Notes: a model not told the origin generated them from the sequence alone. A DNA stretch of 64,000 nucleotides from Helicobacter mesocricetorum (GCF_900198605.1 NZ_FZPJ01000016.1:1-64000), one strand, 5' to 3'; shown: positions 8,752 to 19,786, numbered from the stretch's first letter. A program made the numbers and translations.

Positions 8752-10053
8752 TTAGCAATTATTGTTCCACTTTGGAATCTTTAATTCAAAAGTAGCAATC
8801 GCACCTTTTTTATCTACACGATTTTGCAAAGAAATAAATCCACCAAGATTTGTAGCGGCACTTTTGGCTAAAAATAATCCTAGCCCTGCCCCGCTTTTGT
8901 TGCCTGCTCTTTTAAAGGGTGCGTAAATGTCCTCTAGTTCTGAATCTACACCACAACCCTCATCAATGACAACAACTTTTAAAATCTCATTATTGAGAAT
9001 TGATCCTTGAAGAAATATATTTTTGCCCTCTGGAGTGAATTTAAAAGCATTTTGTAAAAAATTTTGTATAACTTGCGTTAAAAGTGTTGGCTTAATCATC
9101 AAAAAAAGCCCTTGAGTTTCGAGTTTGTAGCTAAAATTCTTATTTTCTTTTTGGCTTAAAATTTTAAAATTTTCTGCGATGTTTCTTAGGGCTTTTGTTA
9201 TATCAAGGTGGATAGATTTTTCAAATTGCGCACTTTCTTGACGACCTAATTCCAAAAAAGTTTTGACGATGGCATTAATTTCATTAATGCTTTGGATATT
9301 TTCTTTTAAGGCATTAATATAAACTTCTTTTTCACGTTCTTTAATAAGTGTTACTTCGCATTTGGTTTTAATGACAGCTAGAGGTGTTTTTAGCTCGTGG
9401 GCTATACCAATAAATAGCTGCTTTTGCGTATCAAAGTAGTTTTTGATTCTCTGTAAAAGATTGTTGATAGAAGATACAAGAGGCTTAAACTCTAAGGGCA
9501 ATACTTTATCATCTAGTAGCTCTAAATCATATTCTTTTAGCTTACTTAAGATTGTCGATAGTTTTTGGATAGGCTTATAGAGGATATTAGAAAAGGCTAG
9601 AGCAAAAAGCTGGATTAGGATTAAAGCAAAGAAAAATACAATAATAATCCCCTCTAATAGAGTGTTTAAAAATATAGATTCTTTAGTGATGTTTTGAGTA
9701 ATTTTCAAGGTTTTATTTTGCAGGTAAGGAGTAGAGATAGAGTAATAATAGTTTTGGTGAATCTGCACATTTTGATAAAGTTTTTTTGAGATTCCCTCAT
9801 CTAAGATTTCTATTTTTAGTTTCTCATTAGTTAGTGGGTTTAAATCTTGAATGTAAAAAACCCGCCCTGTTTCATAATCAATATTATTTTGTAAAATATG
9901 ATCTAGGGTTTTGTAGATATTATGTCTGATACTTGTATAGGTTGTATAATAAAGATAAGAATAAAGTAATAAAGAAAATATCGCTAAAAAAGCAGCAAAA
10001 GAGATTATAATTTGCTTAGTATAGTCTCCTCTTATACTCCTTTTGGATAACAA
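8752..10053 (-). CDS. sensor histidine kinase overlapping the HsrA/CosR-like regulator
   Basis: A 433-residue kinase. Membrane segments at about 15-37 and 133-155 flank a periplasmic sensor region of some 95 residues. They are followed by a HAMP-like linker, the H-box IAHELKTPL (His219), the N-box NFLQNAFKF, the G1 box DEGCG, and the G2 box GAGLGLF. The only available start in frame is TTG at 10053, which overlaps the response-regulator end by 22 bases, so translation is probably coupled. The operon arrangement suggests it phosphorylates that regulator. This is notable because H. pylori HsrA and Campylobacter CosR are described as orphans. Confidence 0.85.
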   Translation of the reverse strand: MLSKRSIRGDYTKQIIISFAAFLAIFSLLLYSYLYYTTYTSIRHNIYKTLDHILQNNIDYETGRVFYIQDLNPLTNEKLKIEILDEGISKKLYQNVQIHQNYYYSISTPYLQNKTLKITQNITKESIFLNTLLEGIIIVFFFALILIQLFALAFSNILYKPIQKLSTILSKLKEYDLELLDDKVLPLEFKPLVSSINNLLQRIKNYFDTQKQLFIGIAHELKTPLAVIKTKCEVTLIKEREKEVYINALKENIQSINEINAIVKTFLELGRQESAQFEKSIHLDITKALRNIAENFKILSQKENKNFSYKLETQGLFLMIKPTLLTQVIQNFLQNAFKFTPEGKNIFLQGSILNNEILKVVVIDEGCGVDSELEDIYAPFKRAGNKSGAGLGLFLAKSAATNLGGFISLQNRVDKKGAIATFELKIPKWNNNC

Positions 10054-10703
10054 AATCTATAACCCCTACGTCTTACAGTTTCTATGGTAGAAATATCTAA
10101 AGGTTTATCCATTTTTTGGCGAATCTGATTGATAGCAACTTCTATAACATTAGGAGTTACAAGCTCTGGTTCTTCCCAAATAGCGTCTAATAATTGTTCT
10201 TTGGAAACAATCTGTTCTCTATGCCTTGCAAGATGTGTTAAAACCTCAAAAGGCTTTCCTTTAAGCTCTATTTCTTGACCTCTATAAGTGATTTTTTCTT
10301 CATCTGGATTAATGATTAAATCTTCAATTTCGATTAAATTTGTTCCTCCAAAGCGCAATCTTGCTTCAATCCTTGCAACTAAGACTCCAAAATCAAAAGG
10401 CTTTGCCAAGAAATCATCTGCCCCACCCTTTAAGGCTTCTATTTCACTCTCTGCATCATCTCGTGCGGAAATTATTATAACAGGGGTTCTAGGGGATTTA
10501 CTTTTAATTTGCTGAATAATTTCTAACCCACTTCCATCTGGCAACATCCAATCAACCAACACTAAATCATAATTGCGAATACTGATATAATACTCACCAT
10601 CTTTGAGATTTTCTGCTACATCTGTTTGATAATTAAATTCATTTAGTCCTTCAGTAATTGTTTTATTAAGACTAATTTCATCTTCAATAATTAAGATACG
10701 CAT
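10032..10703 (-). CDS. hsrA: OmpR-family response regulator, HsrA/CosR orthologue
   Basis: A 223-residue regulator with an N-terminal receiver domain and a C-terminal winged helix. The stretch ELKGKPFEVLTHLARHREQI through ETVRRRGYRFC is nearly identical to H. pylori HP1043 (HsrA) and C. jejuni CosR, which control oxidative-stress and core metabolic genes. Unlike HP1043, the receiver keeps the full phosphorylation site: Glu7/Asp8, Asp51 (VDWMLPDG) and Lys101. AAGGA precedes the ATG. A kinase gene overlaps its 3' end. It may be a phosphorylation-responsive form of a regulator usually considered phosphorylation-independent. Confidence 0.92.
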   Translation of the reverse strand: MRILIIEDEISLNKTITEGLNEFNYQTDVAENLKDGEYYISIRNYDLVLVDWMLPDGSGLEIIQQIKSKSPRTPVIIISARDDAESEIEALKGGADDFLAKPFDFGVLVARIEARLRFGGTNLIEIEDLIINPDEEKITYRGQEIELKGKPFEVLTHLARHREQIVSKEQLLDAIWEEPELVTPNVIEVAINQIRQKMDKPLDISTIETVRRRGYRFCYPKGV

Positions 10704-10732
10704 TAAATATCCTTGCTCTACAAATTTAATAC

Positions 10733-10748
10733 TGTTGCGATTATAGCA
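10733..10748 (-). promoter_or_regulatory. hsrA promoter -10
   Basis: On the minus strand TGCTATAAT reads from 10748 to 10740 (ATTATA at 10740-10745 on +), an extended -10 box identical to the one at xerH, about 37 bases upstream of the hsrA ATG. No clear -35 is seen, as is usual in this group. Confidence 0.55.
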
Positions 10749-10853
10749 TAAATTTAGCTATTTTTAAAAAAGTTTTATAAAAATTTAAATTTAAGACAAA
10801 ATACATCTAAAAATTAGTTTTTTAAAGCTTTATTTTGAAATTTTTATTATTTT

Positions 10854-12200
10854 TTATATTCGGCGATTTTTTAAAATATCGGCAATTAAAAAAGATAATT
10901 CAACAGCTTGATTAGCATTCAATCGAGGATCACATTGTGTGTTGTAGTTACAACCTAAATTTTCTTCTGTAATGGCTTGCATACCACCTACACATTCTGT
11001 TACATCTTCTCCAGTCATTTCTAAATGCACACCACCTGCATAAGTTCCAATGCTTTTATGAATTTCAAAAAAGCTCTTAACTTCTTCTAAAATGCTGTCA
11101 AAATTACGTGTTTTATACCCACTCCCTGCTTTAATAGTGTTTCCGTGCATAGGATCAATACTCCAAAGTATCTCCCTACCCTCATTTTTAATAGATTCTA
11201 AAAGTTTAGGTAGTTTTTCTTTGATAGTTGTGGATCCCATACGAATAATAAAGTTTAATCTTCCTGCTTCATTATTAGGATTTAAAATCTCACAAATTCC
11301 TAAAATATCATCTTTTGTAGCATTAGGTCCTATTTTTACCCCTAAGGGATTATCTACACCTCGTAAAAATTCTAAATGAGCACCCTCTAAATTACGGGTT
11401 CGCTCACCAATCCAAAGCATATGAGCAGAACAATCATACCATTTCTCTGTAAGATGATCCTGCCTTGTAAGGGATTCTTCATAATTTAACAATAAAGCCT
11501 CGTGCGAAGTATAAAATTCTGTTTCGTGCAAAGTTGGTGTATTATTGATATTAATACCACAGGCTTCCATAAAAGCCAAAGCTTGATTGATTTTATCTGT
11601 CATTTCTAAATATCTATCAGTAGAAGCTCCGTGAGCAAAATTAAGATTCCATTTTTGAACTTTGTTTAAATCTGCTAATCCACCTTGTGCGAATGCGCGA
11701 ATGAGATTTAAAGTAGCTGCGCATTGATGATAGGCTTGTAATATTCTTTTGGGGTCAGCCTCTCTAGCTTTAGCCTCAAAGGCAATCCCATTAATAATAT
11801 CTCCACGATAGCTAGGCAATGTGATGCCATCAATGGTTTCTGTATCACTACTCCTTGGTTTAGCGAATTGTCCTGCAAGTCGTCCAACTTTTACAACAGG
11901 GCAAGCACCAGCATAAGTTAAAACTACTGCCATTTGCAAAATAACCTTAAATAAATCACGAATCTTGATAGTGTTAAAATTTGTAAAGCTTTCTGCGCAA
12001 TCTCCACCTTGTAATAAAAAGGCTTCACCTCTAGAGACTTTAGCTAAATGCTCTTTTAAAGCTCTTGCTTCACCTGCAAATACCAAAGGAGGGAATTTGC
12101 TTAATTCTTCTTCAACCTCTTGTAATAGTTTTATATCATTATAAGTTGGTTGCTGTAAAGCGACTTTGTCTCTCCAACTTTTTGGATTCCACTCTTGCAT
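10854..12200 (-). CDS. aroF: class II DAHP synthase
   Basis: A 448-residue type II (plant-like) 3-deoxy-D-arabino-heptulosonate-7-phosphate synthase, the entry step of the shikimate pathway. It joins phosphoenolpyruvate and erythrose 4-phosphate. Signature stretches are [11 protein letters not shown] near residue 78 (metal-binding Cys), [22 protein letters not shown] and PLGVKIGPN near residue 300, and MHGNT near 358. The length fits the family. It starts with a single ATG, with CAGGAAT upstream, and lies just after gltA on the same strand, but a terminator hairpin separates them. Confidence 0.95.
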   Translation of the reverse strand: MQEWNPKSWRDKVALQQPTYNDIKLLQEVEEELSKFPPLVFAGEARALKEHLAKVSRGEAFLLQGGDCAESFTNFNTIKIRDLFKVILQMAVVLTYAGACPVVKVGRLAGQFAKPRSSDTETIDGITLPSYRGDIINGIAFEAKAREADPKRILQAYHQCAATLNLIRAFAQGGLADLNKVQKWNLNFAHGASTDRYLEMTDKINQALAFMEACGININNTPTLHETEFYTSHEALLLNYEESLTRQDHLTEKWYDCSAHMLWIGERTRNLEGAHLEFLRGVDNPLGVKIGPNATKDDILGICEILNPNNEAGRLNFIIRMGSTTIKEKLPKLLESIKNEGREILWSIDPMHGNTIKAGSGYKTRNFDSILEEVKSFFEIHKSIGTYAGGVHLEMTGEDVTECVGGMQAITEENLGCNYNTQCDPRLNANQAVELSFLIADILKNRRI

Positions 12201-12256
12201 AAAAATTCCTGTATTTTAATTGTAAATGTAATTGTAGTTAAAAAAGATTAAAAAGC

Positions 12257-12284
12257 ACTAAGTTAGGAGGTTTTCTAACTTAGT
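12257..12284 (-). terminator. rho-independent terminator after gltA
   Basis: ACTAAGTTAG (12257-12266), loop of 8, CTAACTTAGT (12275-12284) is a perfect 10-base stem. Read on the minus strand it is followed by GCTTTTTAATCTTTTTT, a proper U-rich tail. It lies 15 bases beyond the gltA stop. Confidence 0.85.
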
Positions 12285-12298
12285 TTATTAAAAGATAA

Positions 12299-13582
12299 TT
12301 ATTTGCCTAAATAAACCTGTCTTGGGCGAGTAATTCTGATATTTGGTGTTTTAATATGTTCCATAACCTGCGCACACCAGCCAGGCATCCTCCCAATAAC
12401 AAAAATAGGGGTAAAGAGCGATACAGGGATTCTTAGAGCTGTTAGAATAATTCCGCTATAAAAATCCACATTGGGATAAAGATTTCTTTCTTTAAAATAA
12501 TCATCATTTAAGGCTACTTCTTCAAGTTTTTCTGCAATTTCACTTAAGCGAATATTCATTGTAATGCCTTTTTTGGCTAATTCATCTTTTAAGCCTTTAA
12601 TGGCTTTAGCTCTAGGATCATAACTTTTATAAACACGATGTCCAAATCCCATTAGTCTGAAAGGATCGCTTTTATCTTTCACTCTTGCGATGAACTTATC
12701 AACATTTTTAACATCCCCTATTTCTCTTAATTGATCCAATACCTTTTCGTTAGCACCTCCGTGTGATGGTCCCCATAAAGCACTAATTCCTGCTGAAATA
12801 GCCGCATAAGGATGCACTCCTGTTGAAGCCACATTTCTAACCGTTGTCGTAGAAGCATTTTGTCCGTGATCTGCGTGCAATGTAAAAATTTTATCCAATG
12901 CTTCTACCTCAAGAGGTAAAATTTCCTCCTCTCCAGCTAAAGAATGTTTTAGCCTTCCATTAGGATATGCCCTTAGCATATAAAGGAAGTTTTCTACATA
13001 GCTACGACTAACATCTGGATAGACAAAAGGAATGCCGACAGAATTGCGATAAGAAGAAGCAACCAAAGTAGTGATTTTAGCAATGATTCTTCTTGCCATA
13101 GTCTGATAGTCATCTTCATCGTCCATATCTTTATGGTTAAAGTAAAAAGTAGATAATGCGGCTACTGCTGAACTAAGATTTGCCATAGGATGCCCACCAT
13201 CTGGAAAAGCACTAAAAATATTGATTAATCCCTCGTGTAAAAAAGAACGATGCCTAAGCTCTAAATCAAACTCCTGGGATTGAATATCATCTTTTGGTAA
13301 CTCTCCTGTGATTAATAATTTAGCAACATCAGTAAATTTGTATTTTTCGACTAATTCCTCAATGGGTAATCCCCTATAAAGTAATTTACCATTCTTGCCA
13401 TCTATATAGCTAATAGTTGATTCACAACCTGCAGTAGAGCTATAACCCGGATCATAAGAAAAAATATTAGTTTTTTCAAATAATTTACTGAAATTCACAG
13501 CTTTAGGTCCTCTTGTGCATTCAATAAGCTCAAAGTCAAATTTTTCACCGGTTTCGTTGTTAATTAGTGTTATTGTTCCCAT
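12299..13582 (-). CDS. gltA: citrate synthase
   Basis: A 427-residue type II citrate synthase that condenses acetyl-CoA with oxaloacetate in the TCA cycle. The N-terminal about 60-residue region with [19 protein letters not shown] is typical of the long Gram-negative hexameric type. Catalytic stretches are [30 protein letters not shown] (His) and NVDFYSGI (Asp). It is longer than PrpC of this window and lacks prp neighbours. AAGGAATT lies ahead of the ATG at 13582. It is followed by a strong terminator. Confidence 0.95.
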   Translation of the reverse strand: MGTITLINNETGEKFDFELIECTRGPKAVNFSKLFEKTNIFSYDPGYSSTAGCESTISYIDGKNGKLLYRGLPIEELVEKYKFTDVAKLLITGELPKDDIQSQEFDLELRHRSFLHEGLINIFSAFPDGGHPMANLSSAVAALSTFYFNHKDMDDEDDYQTMARRIIAKITTLVASSYRNSVGIPFVYPDVSRSYVENFLYMLRAYPNGRLKHSLAGEEEILPLEVEALDKIFTLHADHGQNASTTTVRNVASTGVHPYAAISAGISALWGPSHGGANEKVLDQLREIGDVKNVDKFIARVKDKSDPFRLMGFGHRVYKSYDPRAKAIKGLKDELAKKGITMNIRLSEIAEKLEEVALNDDYFKERNLYPNVDFYSGIILTALRIPVSLFTPIFVIGRMPGWCAQVMEHIKTPNIRITRPRQVYLGK

Positions 13583-13764
13583 AGTAATTCCTTAAAGTTA
13601 TTTGTATTTGACTAAGTTTAGGGCTTATAGGCTAATTTTAGTCTTTCTTTCTCCTAAATCCTAATCTATGTATGCTCAAGATTTTACGGAATTTTAAAAA
13701 AAAAGTCAAATAAAATTTATCTTTACTTTAATACAGCAAAAGAAGAATTTGTCATTTCTACACA

Positions 13765-14283
13765 TTAATGATAAAGAATATCTACCTCGCTACTAGGATT
13801 AAAATCAAAGATATTTTCATTTTTTAAAGCATTGAGTTTTATATTTTTAAAAACAATATGAATCTTATTTTCTAAAGCATCAATAAAAGTAACTTCCATA
13901 GGGATTCCCTCTTGGGTTAAAATTGTATAAACTACCCCTGCAATCTTTGCTTCATAAGTATTTTTGTCGATTTTTTTTGCTTTTTGTAGGAGAGATAGAA
14001 TATTAAGATTTTCTTGAATATTAGTGATAATAGCTTGTTGGAGTTTTGGTTCATAAATAATACTTGTAGTATCTTGGATATAAACATCTTTAGGGATTGG
14101 TTTAGTGTATTTCCATAAGACATTATTTGGAGTTTGAATATAAATTTCTCCTTCATAAAGGATCTGTTCATTTTGGGAAGTCAATGTTTGAGTAAATTGT
14201 GCTTCAAAGCTTTGAATCTCATTAAGTGTTATTCCAAATGATAAAGCTTTTAAGAAGCATAGGAATAAAAAAAACTTTTTCAT
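13765..14283 (-). CDS. lolA: outer-membrane lipoprotein carrier protein LolA
   Basis: A 172-residue protein beginning with the signal peptide MKKFFLFLCFLKALSFG. The start at 14283 is chosen over an upstream in-frame one because AAGGA lies 7 bases ahead and the signal peptide starts there. SFEAQFTQTL, GEIYIQTPNNVLWKYTKP and NIFDFNPSSEVDIL are typical of LolA, the periplasmic chaperone that ferries lipoproteins from LolCDE to the outer membrane. It is divergent from secA, and a LolC/E permease follows secA, so export functions cluster here. Confidence 0.88.
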   Translation of the reverse strand: MKKFFLFLCFLKALSFGITLNEIQSFEAQFTQTLTSQNEQILYEGEIYIQTPNNVLWKYTKPIPKDVYIQDTTSIIYEPKLQQAIITNIQENLNILSLLQKAKKIDKNTYEAKIAGVVYTILTQEGIPMEVTFIDALENKIHIVFKNIKLNALKNENIFDFNPSSEVDILYH

Positions 14284-14399
14284 AGAATTGTCCTTGATTT
14301 GGATTATTTTTAGCATTTTAGCTAACTAATATGGCAATTATGATAAAATCCCCCCTTTATTATTCTGTAATTTTTAAAGAAGAAAGAAGGTTATTCATA

Positions 14400-16958
14400 A
14401 TGATAGTAAATCTTGCAAAGAAAATTTTTAGTAGCAGAAATGAACGTCTTATTAGGCATTATCAAAAACAAGTTAAAAAGATTAATGAATTAGAATCTCA
14501 CTATGAATCCTTAAGTGATAGGGAATTGCAAGAAGCCTTTAAAGCATTAAAAAATCAAGTTAAGCAATCAACAAACCCTCAAGAAGAATTACAGAAAATA
14601 CTTTTTCAATCTTTTGCTATCACAAGAGAAGCAAGTAAGAGGATTCTTAATATGCGCCATTTTGATGTGCAGCTTATTGGAGGTATGGTATTGCACGAGG
14701 GTAAAATTGCAGAAATGAAAACAGGGGAAGGAAAAACACTTGTAGCAACCTTGCCAGTGTGCCTTAATGCAATGACAGGAAAAAGTGTGCATATTGTTAC
14801 GGTTAATGATTATTTGGCTAAAAGAGACGCAGAGACTATGCGCCCATTATATGAGTTTTTAGGGTTTAATGTCGGGGTTATTGTTAGTGGATATTATGAT
14901 GATGAAGATAGATTAAAACAATATGCTTGTAATATTGTTTATGGCACTAATAATGAATTTGGATTTGATTATTTACGGGATAATATGAAATATGATTTTC
15001 AACAAAAAGTGCAAAAATACCATTATTTCGCCATTATTGATGAAGTGGATTCAATCCTTATTGATGAAGCAAGAACCCCCCTTATTATCTCTGGTCCTGC
15101 AAATAGGACTTTAGATAATTATAAAATCGCTAATGAAGTTGCTTTACGATTAAAAGAAGAAGAGCATTATAGCGTTGATGAAAAAAATCGTGTTATTTTA
15201 TTAACAGAATCTGGGATTAGCGAAGCAGAAAGGCTCTTTAAGATTGACAACCTTTATAGCATAGAAAATGCTATTTTAGCTCATCATTTAGATCAAGCTC
15301 TAAAAGCTAATAATCTTTTTAAAAAAGATAAAGATTATGTATTACGCAATGGAGAAGTCGTGATTGTTGATGAATTTACAGGACGATTAAGTGAGGGAAG
15401 AAGATTTAGTGAAGGATTGCATCAAGCCCTAGAAGCCAAAGAAAATGTAAAAATAAAAGAAGAATCCCAAACCCTTGCGGATATTACCTACCAAAATTAC
15501 TTTAGACTTTATGAGAAACTATCAGGTATGACAGGGACAGCACAGACAGAAGCAAGTGAGTTTTTGCAAATTTATAACCTTGAAGTGATTTCTATCCCGA
15601 CTAATATCCCTATAAAAAGAAAAGATTTAAACGATTTGATTTACAAAACAGAAAAAGAGAAATTCAAAGCCCTTACACAAAAGATTATAGAACTTCACAA
15701 AAAAGGGCAACCCATATTGGTGGGGACTGCTTCGATTGAAAAAAGTGAGAAAATCCACGAGCTTTTAAAGGCACGAAGAATTCCGCATTCTGTTTTGAAT
15801 GCCAAACAACACGTGCAAGAAGCAGAGATTATCAAAGATGCTGGAAAAAAGGGGGCTGTAACTATTGCTACAAATATGGCAGGAAGAGGAGTGGATATAA
15901 AGATTGATGATGAAGTAAGAGAGCTTGGAGGACTTTATATACTAGGCACAGAGCGGCACGAATCTAGAAGAATTGATAACCAATTACGCGGTAGGAGTGG
16001 AAGACAAGGAGACCCCGGAACAAGCCAATTTTATTTAAGTTTAGAAGATTCTTTATTAAGGATTTTTGGTAGTGATAGGATTAAAAATATTATGGATAAA
16101 TTGGGGCTTGATGAGGGAGAGCATATAGAATCTAAGCTCGTAACGCGCTCTGTTGAGAGTGCGCAAAAAAAGGTCGAAAGTATGCATTTTGAAGCAAGAA
16201 AACATCTTTTAGAATATGATGATGTAGCCAATGAGCAAAGAAAGGCTATTTATCGTTTAAGAAATGAACTCTTAGATCCTAACCAAAATATCACGGAACG
16301 TATTATTGAAAACAGGCAGGAATGTATCACTTTACTTTTGCAAAAAGCTGAAGTTTTTAGTAATGAAGATGATTTAAATGCCCTTTGCGGATTGGCTTTA
16401 GAAGATTTTAATATTACTTTAGAAGTAGAGGCATTAAAAAACTATTATCAAGCACATAATAATTTTGAAACTTACTTGGATAAGGTTTTAACACAAGCCT
16501 ATGAAGAAAAAATGTCTTCTTTAGATGAAAAAATGCGTAACGAAATAGAAAAGCTTATTTATTTACAAACATTAGATAATCTATGGAGAGAGCATCTTTA
16601 TACAATGGATAACCTAAAAACAGGAATTGGTTTAAGGGGATATAACCAAAAAGATCCTTTAGTAGAATACAAAAAAGAGAGTTTTAATCTTTTTTTAGAG
16701 CTTGTTCATCAGATTAAATACACAAGTATCAAAATGCTTCATAAAGTTCAATTAAAGCCTTTTGGTGAAGATATGCAAGAAGAGGCAAAGCATACGAAAT
16801 TAAAGCTTGAACAAAATAACACCCATTTGCAAACTAATATTCACTCATCTATACCCAAAAAACCTATTAGAAATGAACCTTGCCCTTGTGGAAGTGGAAA
16901 AAAATATAAAAATTGTTGTGGAAAAAGTGGTCCAAAAAAAGGGATTTTGGCTCAATGA
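14400..16958 (+). CDS. secA: preprotein translocase ATPase SecA
   Basis: An 852-residue motor protein for SecYEG-dependent export. I start it at the ATG at 14400, which has GAAGG upstream and matches the family N-terminus ([10 protein letters not shown]); an in-frame start 23 codons earlier is unlikely. Walker A is MKTGEGKT at about 107-114, the Walker B/DEAD region [15 protein letters not shown], and the helicase motif [10 protein letters not shown]. The C-terminal SecB/lipid-binding zinc finger [13 protein letters not shown] is complete. Its stop shares ATGA with the next gene. Confidence 0.97.
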   Translation: MIVNLAKKIFSSRNERLIRHYQKQVKKINELESHYESLSDRELQEAFKALKNQVKQSTNPQEELQKILFQSFAITREASKRILNMRHFDVQLIGGMVLHEGKIAEMKTGEGKTLVATLPVCLNAMTGKSVHIVTVNDYLAKRDAETMRPLYEFLGFNVGVIVSGYYDDEDRLKQYACNIVYGTNNEFGFDYLRDNMKYDFQQKVQKYHYFAIIDEVDSILIDEARTPLIISGPANRTLDNYKIANEVALRLKEEEHYSVDEKNRVILLTESGISEAERLFKIDNLYSIENAILAHHLDQALKANNLFKKDKDYVLRNGEVVIVDEFTGRLSEGRRFSEGLHQALEAKENVKIKEESQTLADITYQNYFRLYEKLSGMTGTAQTEASEFLQIYNLEVISIPTNIPIKRKDLNDLIYKTEKEKFKALTQKIIELHKKGQPILVGTASIEKSEKIHELLKARRIPHSVLNAKQHVQEAEIIKDAGKKGAVTIATNMAGRGVDIKIDDEVRELGGLYILGTERHESRRIDNQLRGRSGRQGDPGTSQFYLSLEDSLLRIFGSDRIKNIMDKLGLDEGEHIESKLVTRSVESAQKKVESMHFEARKHLLEYDDVANEQRKAIYRLRNELLDPNQNITERIIENRQECITLLLQKAEVFSNEDDLNALCGLALEDFNITLEVEALKNYYQAHNNFETYLDKVLTQAYEEKMSSLDEKMRNEIEKLIYLQTLDNLWREHLYTMDNLKTGIGLRGYNQKDPLVEYKKESFNLFLELVHQIKYTSIKMLHKVQLKPFGEDMQEEAKHTKLKLEQNNTHLQTNIHSSIPKKPIRNEPCPCGSGKKYKNCCGKSGPKKGILAQ

Positions 16959-18190
16959 ATTCCCCAATAATCCCTTTTTTAATAAAAGGTTATTTGCGTT
17001 TTAACAAACAGCAACCTTTTATTTCTGTATCCGCCATTCTCGCTTTTTTAGGGGTTTGTGTAGGGGTTATGGTTTTAATTGTTGCAATGGCATTAATGAA
17101 TGGCTTTGATAAAGAGTTTGAACGCAAACTTTTTGTGATGAATTATCCCCTTACAATGTTTCCTAGTTATTTAGAAAAAATAGATAAACAAACTTTAGAA
17201 TCTTTAGAGATAAATTTTCCTGATTTGAAGTTTAGCCCTTTTATCCAAACTCAAGCATTTTCTAAAATGGGGCAAAGGTTAGAGGGTGCTATTGTTTTTG
17301 GCGTAGATTTTCAAAAAGAGGCTTTGATTAATTCGGTATTTGCTAAAGCCTATGAAGATGCACAGATTTCTTATCAACAAATCCAACAAATGCCTTATAT
17401 TCCAAACACTTTTGATGTCATTGTTGGTGAGGGATTAAAAGAATATTATGGATTACAATACCAATCAAATTTACTCTTAATTTTTACTAATGCGATACCT
17501 AATGCAATGAGTATTGCTCCAACCATCAAACGTTTTAATGTTAATGGATTTTTTGATTCTGGATTAATAGCTTATGATAGAGGTTATATTTACACTACTT
17601 TGGAATCTTTAGCAATTATTAAAAATATGGATAAAGATACCTATGATGGGATTCATATCTACTCTAGTAATCCTCAAAAAGATATTTTATTGCTTCAAGA
17701 GCAATACCCACAAATGAAAATTATTGGTTGGTGGGAACAAAATGGGAATTTTTTTGCAGCCCTAGCTTTAGAAAAAAGAGCGCTTTTTATTGTTTTAATG
17801 CTTATTATATTGGTGGCATCTTTAAATATTATCACTTCTTTATTAATGACTATAATGAATAGGAGAAAAGAAATCGCCCTTTTGCTGACTATGGGGGCAA
17901 GTATTCAAGAGATTAAAAAAACTTTTCTTTACTTAGGGAATCTTATTGGAATTAGTGGAATGCTTTGTGGTTGCATATTTGCGGCTATCATTCTTTTTGT
18001 TTTATCGAATTTTTCTGTAATTTCCCTTCCTGCTGATGTTTATGGAAGTTCAAAACTTCCTTTAGAACTTTCTTTAATAGACTTAGTCTCTATCATAGGT
18101 GGCTCCCTTATTATTATTTTCCTCTCTTCTTATTATCCTGCTAAAAAAGCTGTGCAAATGGATCCTTTGCAAGTTTTGCGCAATGAATGA
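16955..18190 (+). CDS. LolC/LolE-type lipoprotein-release permease
   Basis: A 411-residue inner-membrane protein with one N-terminal membrane segment (about 25-50), a large periplasmic domain, and three C-terminal segments with an FtsX-type fold. [15 protein letters not shown] near residue 300 is the coupling region typical of LolC/E and MacB. The ATG at 16955 overlaps the secA stop (ATGA). It is the permease of the complex that hands lipoproteins to LolA. No lolD ATPase is adjacent. Campylobacterota usually have a single LolC/E-like (LolF) subunit, so I do not assign C or E. Confidence 0.85.
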   Translation: MNSPIIPFLIKGYLRFNKQQPFISVSAILAFLGVCVGVMVLIVAMALMNGFDKEFERKLFVMNYPLTMFPSYLEKIDKQTLESLEINFPDLKFSPFIQTQAFSKMGQRLEGAIVFGVDFQKEALINSVFAKAYEDAQISYQQIQQMPYIPNTFDVIVGEGLKEYYGLQYQSNLLLIFTNAIPNAMSIAPTIKRFNVNGFFDSGLIAYDRGYIYTTLESLAIIKNMDKDTYDGIHIYSSNPQKDILLLQEQYPQMKIIGWWEQNGNFFAALALEKRALFIVLMLIILVASLNIITSLLMTIMNRRKEIALLLTMGASIQEIKKTFLYLGNLIGISGMLCGCIFAAIILFVLSNFSVISLPADVYGSSKLPLELSLIDLVSIIGGSLIIIFLSSYYPAKKAVQMDPLQVLRNE

Positions 18191-19058
18191 AAAATTTGAA
18201 AAAATCTTTATAGAAATTACAAACTTCTGTGGGCTTGATTGTTCCTTTTGCACACCTAAAAAACAAGCAAAAGAAATAATGTCCCTTGAAAATTTCGACA
18301 AAATTATCCAAAAAATCTCTCCTTATACATCGCTTTGTGCTTTGCATATTTTAGGTGATCCTCTTAGTATAAAAAACCTATCGCCATATCTAAAAATCGC
18401 ACAATCTCATAATCTAAAACTAGAAATAACAAGTAGTGGGTTTTATCTTGAAGATAAAATTGACTTGCTTTTAAATTCTCCTTGCATTCATCAAATCAAT
18501 ATCTCTTTAATGAGTGCCTTATATCAGAGTAAAACCATTAATCTTGAAGAATACTTTCAACCCATCTTAAAACTCTGTAACACTCACCAACAGCTAAAAA
18601 GCGAAAAATTTATTAATTTAAGACTTTGGAATTTAGATACAAACTTCAACCCCCCTGCCCTTAATACAAAAATTTATAATCTTTTAAAACAGAATTTTTT
18701 ATTTCAAGAAATCTCTCCTTTGAAGATTCGCCTCAATTATAAAATCTTTCTTCATCAAGCAAGAATGTTTGAATGGGCAAATGTAGATTCTCAAAACTTA
18801 CATAAAAAAGGATTTTGTTATGGGGGTATAAAACAGCTTGGAATCCTTTGTAATGGGATAGTTGTTCCTTGTTGCTTTGATGCTAAGGGTGCTATTAATT
18901 TAGGCAATATTTTAGAAGAATCTTTAAAAGAGATTTTATTAAAGCAAAGAGCAAAGGCTTTAGTGCAAGGATTTAAAAACAATAATCTTGTGGAATTACT
19001 TTGTCAGTCTTGTAATTATCCTCAATATTTGGCTTCTAAGCCCTCTTGTAAAAATTGA
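18183..19058 (+). CDS. radical SAM/SPASM protein of unknown substrate
   Basis: A 291-residue protein with the radical SAM iron-sulfur motif C16-x3-C20-x2-C23 (NFCGLDCSFC). The C-terminal Cys-rich SPASM-like region contains GFCYGGIKQLG, VPCCFD and LCQSCNYP, which probably hold auxiliary Fe-S clusters. Such proteins modify peptides or small molecules by radical chemistry. No precursor peptide gene is visible nearby. It overlaps the permease end by 8 bases, and its 3' end overlaps the convergent pseudouridine synthase by 37 bases. I cannot name its substrate. Confidence 0.8.
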   Translation: MNEKFEKIFIEITNFCGLDCSFCTPKKQAKEIMSLENFDKIIQKISPYTSLCALHILGDPLSIKNLSPYLKIAQSHNLKLEITSSGFYLEDKIDLLLNSPCIHQINISLMSALYQSKTINLEEYFQPILKLCNTHQQLKSEKFINLRLWNLDTNFNPPALNTKIYNLLKQNFLFQEISPLKIRLNYKIFLHQARMFEWANVDSQNLHKKGFCYGGIKQLGILCNGIVVPCCFDAKGAINLGNILEESLKEILLKQRAKALVQGFKNNNLVELLCQSCNYPQYLASKPSCKN

Positions 19059-19786
19059 TGTAGTTTATTATATTCCCCTCTTGTTAAAAATCTGACTTTT
19101 CCACTAGGGAGATTGTTTAAGGAAACAAATCCATAAGCAAGTCGTTTTAAATCTAATATTTCTAATCCAAAATGGCTAAAAAATCTCCTTAATTCCCTAT
19201 TCTTACCCTCATTTATAATAACTTTAAGTTTAGAGAAATTTTTTGTATTTTTAATCACCTCATATCCTAAAAAAGGTGAAAACTCCATAGATTGGATAGA
19301 GCTTTTTAAATGCCCACCTTTAGTAGCATCTTCTAAGCTTAACCCACTCTCCATAGCATCAAAAACCCTCTCTTTGATAAAACCAGAAAATTTCAATAAA
19401 TAAACTCTCTCTAATCTGCTCTCCATAAGTTTAGTAGCAACACTTATATTATCACTCAATAAAAGTAAGCCTTCACTAGAAAAATCAAGTCTGCCAATGG
19501 TAGTAAAATGCATAAATCTCTTAGGCAAAGAATCAAAAATGGTTTTTCGCCCCCTGTCATCTTTTTTGCTTACTAACTCACCCTTTGGTTTGTTATAAAC
19601 AATAACAGTGTATTCTTCCTTTTCTTTTAATAATCTATCATTAACATAGACTTTTTGGTTTTTGACCTGATAAGAAAAATCTTGAATGATTCTTTTATTA
19701 ATAGAGACTTTGCCTTCTTGGATGAGCTTATCCGCTTCTCTTCTTGAATATTTTGAATGATGGGCAATATATTGATTAAGACGCAT
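19022..19786 (-). CDS. RsuA/RluB-family pseudouridine synthase
   Basis: A 254-residue enzyme with an N-terminal S4 RNA-binding domain (RLNQYIAHHSKYSRREADKL) and the catalytic motif GRLDFSSEGLLLLS near residue 100 (Asp nucleophile). It also has NEGKNRELRRFFSHFG, typical of the RsuA/RluB/RluE/RluF branch. It makes pseudouridine in ribosomal RNA; RluB-like 23S activity is the most common in this group, but the target cannot be fixed from sequence. Its start shares one base with the SUI1-like gene end, so it forms an operon with it and dnaE. Confidence 0.88.
   Translation of the reverse strand: MRLNQYIAHHSKYSRREADKLIQEGKVSINKRIIQDFSYQVKNQKVYVNDRLLKEKEEYTVIVYNKPKGELVSKKDDRGRKTIFDSLPKRFMHFTTIGRLDFSSEGLLLLSDNISVATKLMESRLERVYLLKFSGFIKERVFDAMESGLSLEDATKGGHLKSSIQSMEFSPFLGYEVIKNTKNFSKLKVIINEGKNRELRRFFSHFGLEILDLKRLAYGFVSLNNLPSGKVRFLTRGEYNKLHQFLQEGLEAKY

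Noticed and set aside
14331-14399. 23-residue N-terminal extension of SecA
   Set aside because: Family N-terminus and a good ribosome-binding site lie at the ATG at 14400; the upstream segment overlaps the lolA/secA promoter gap.
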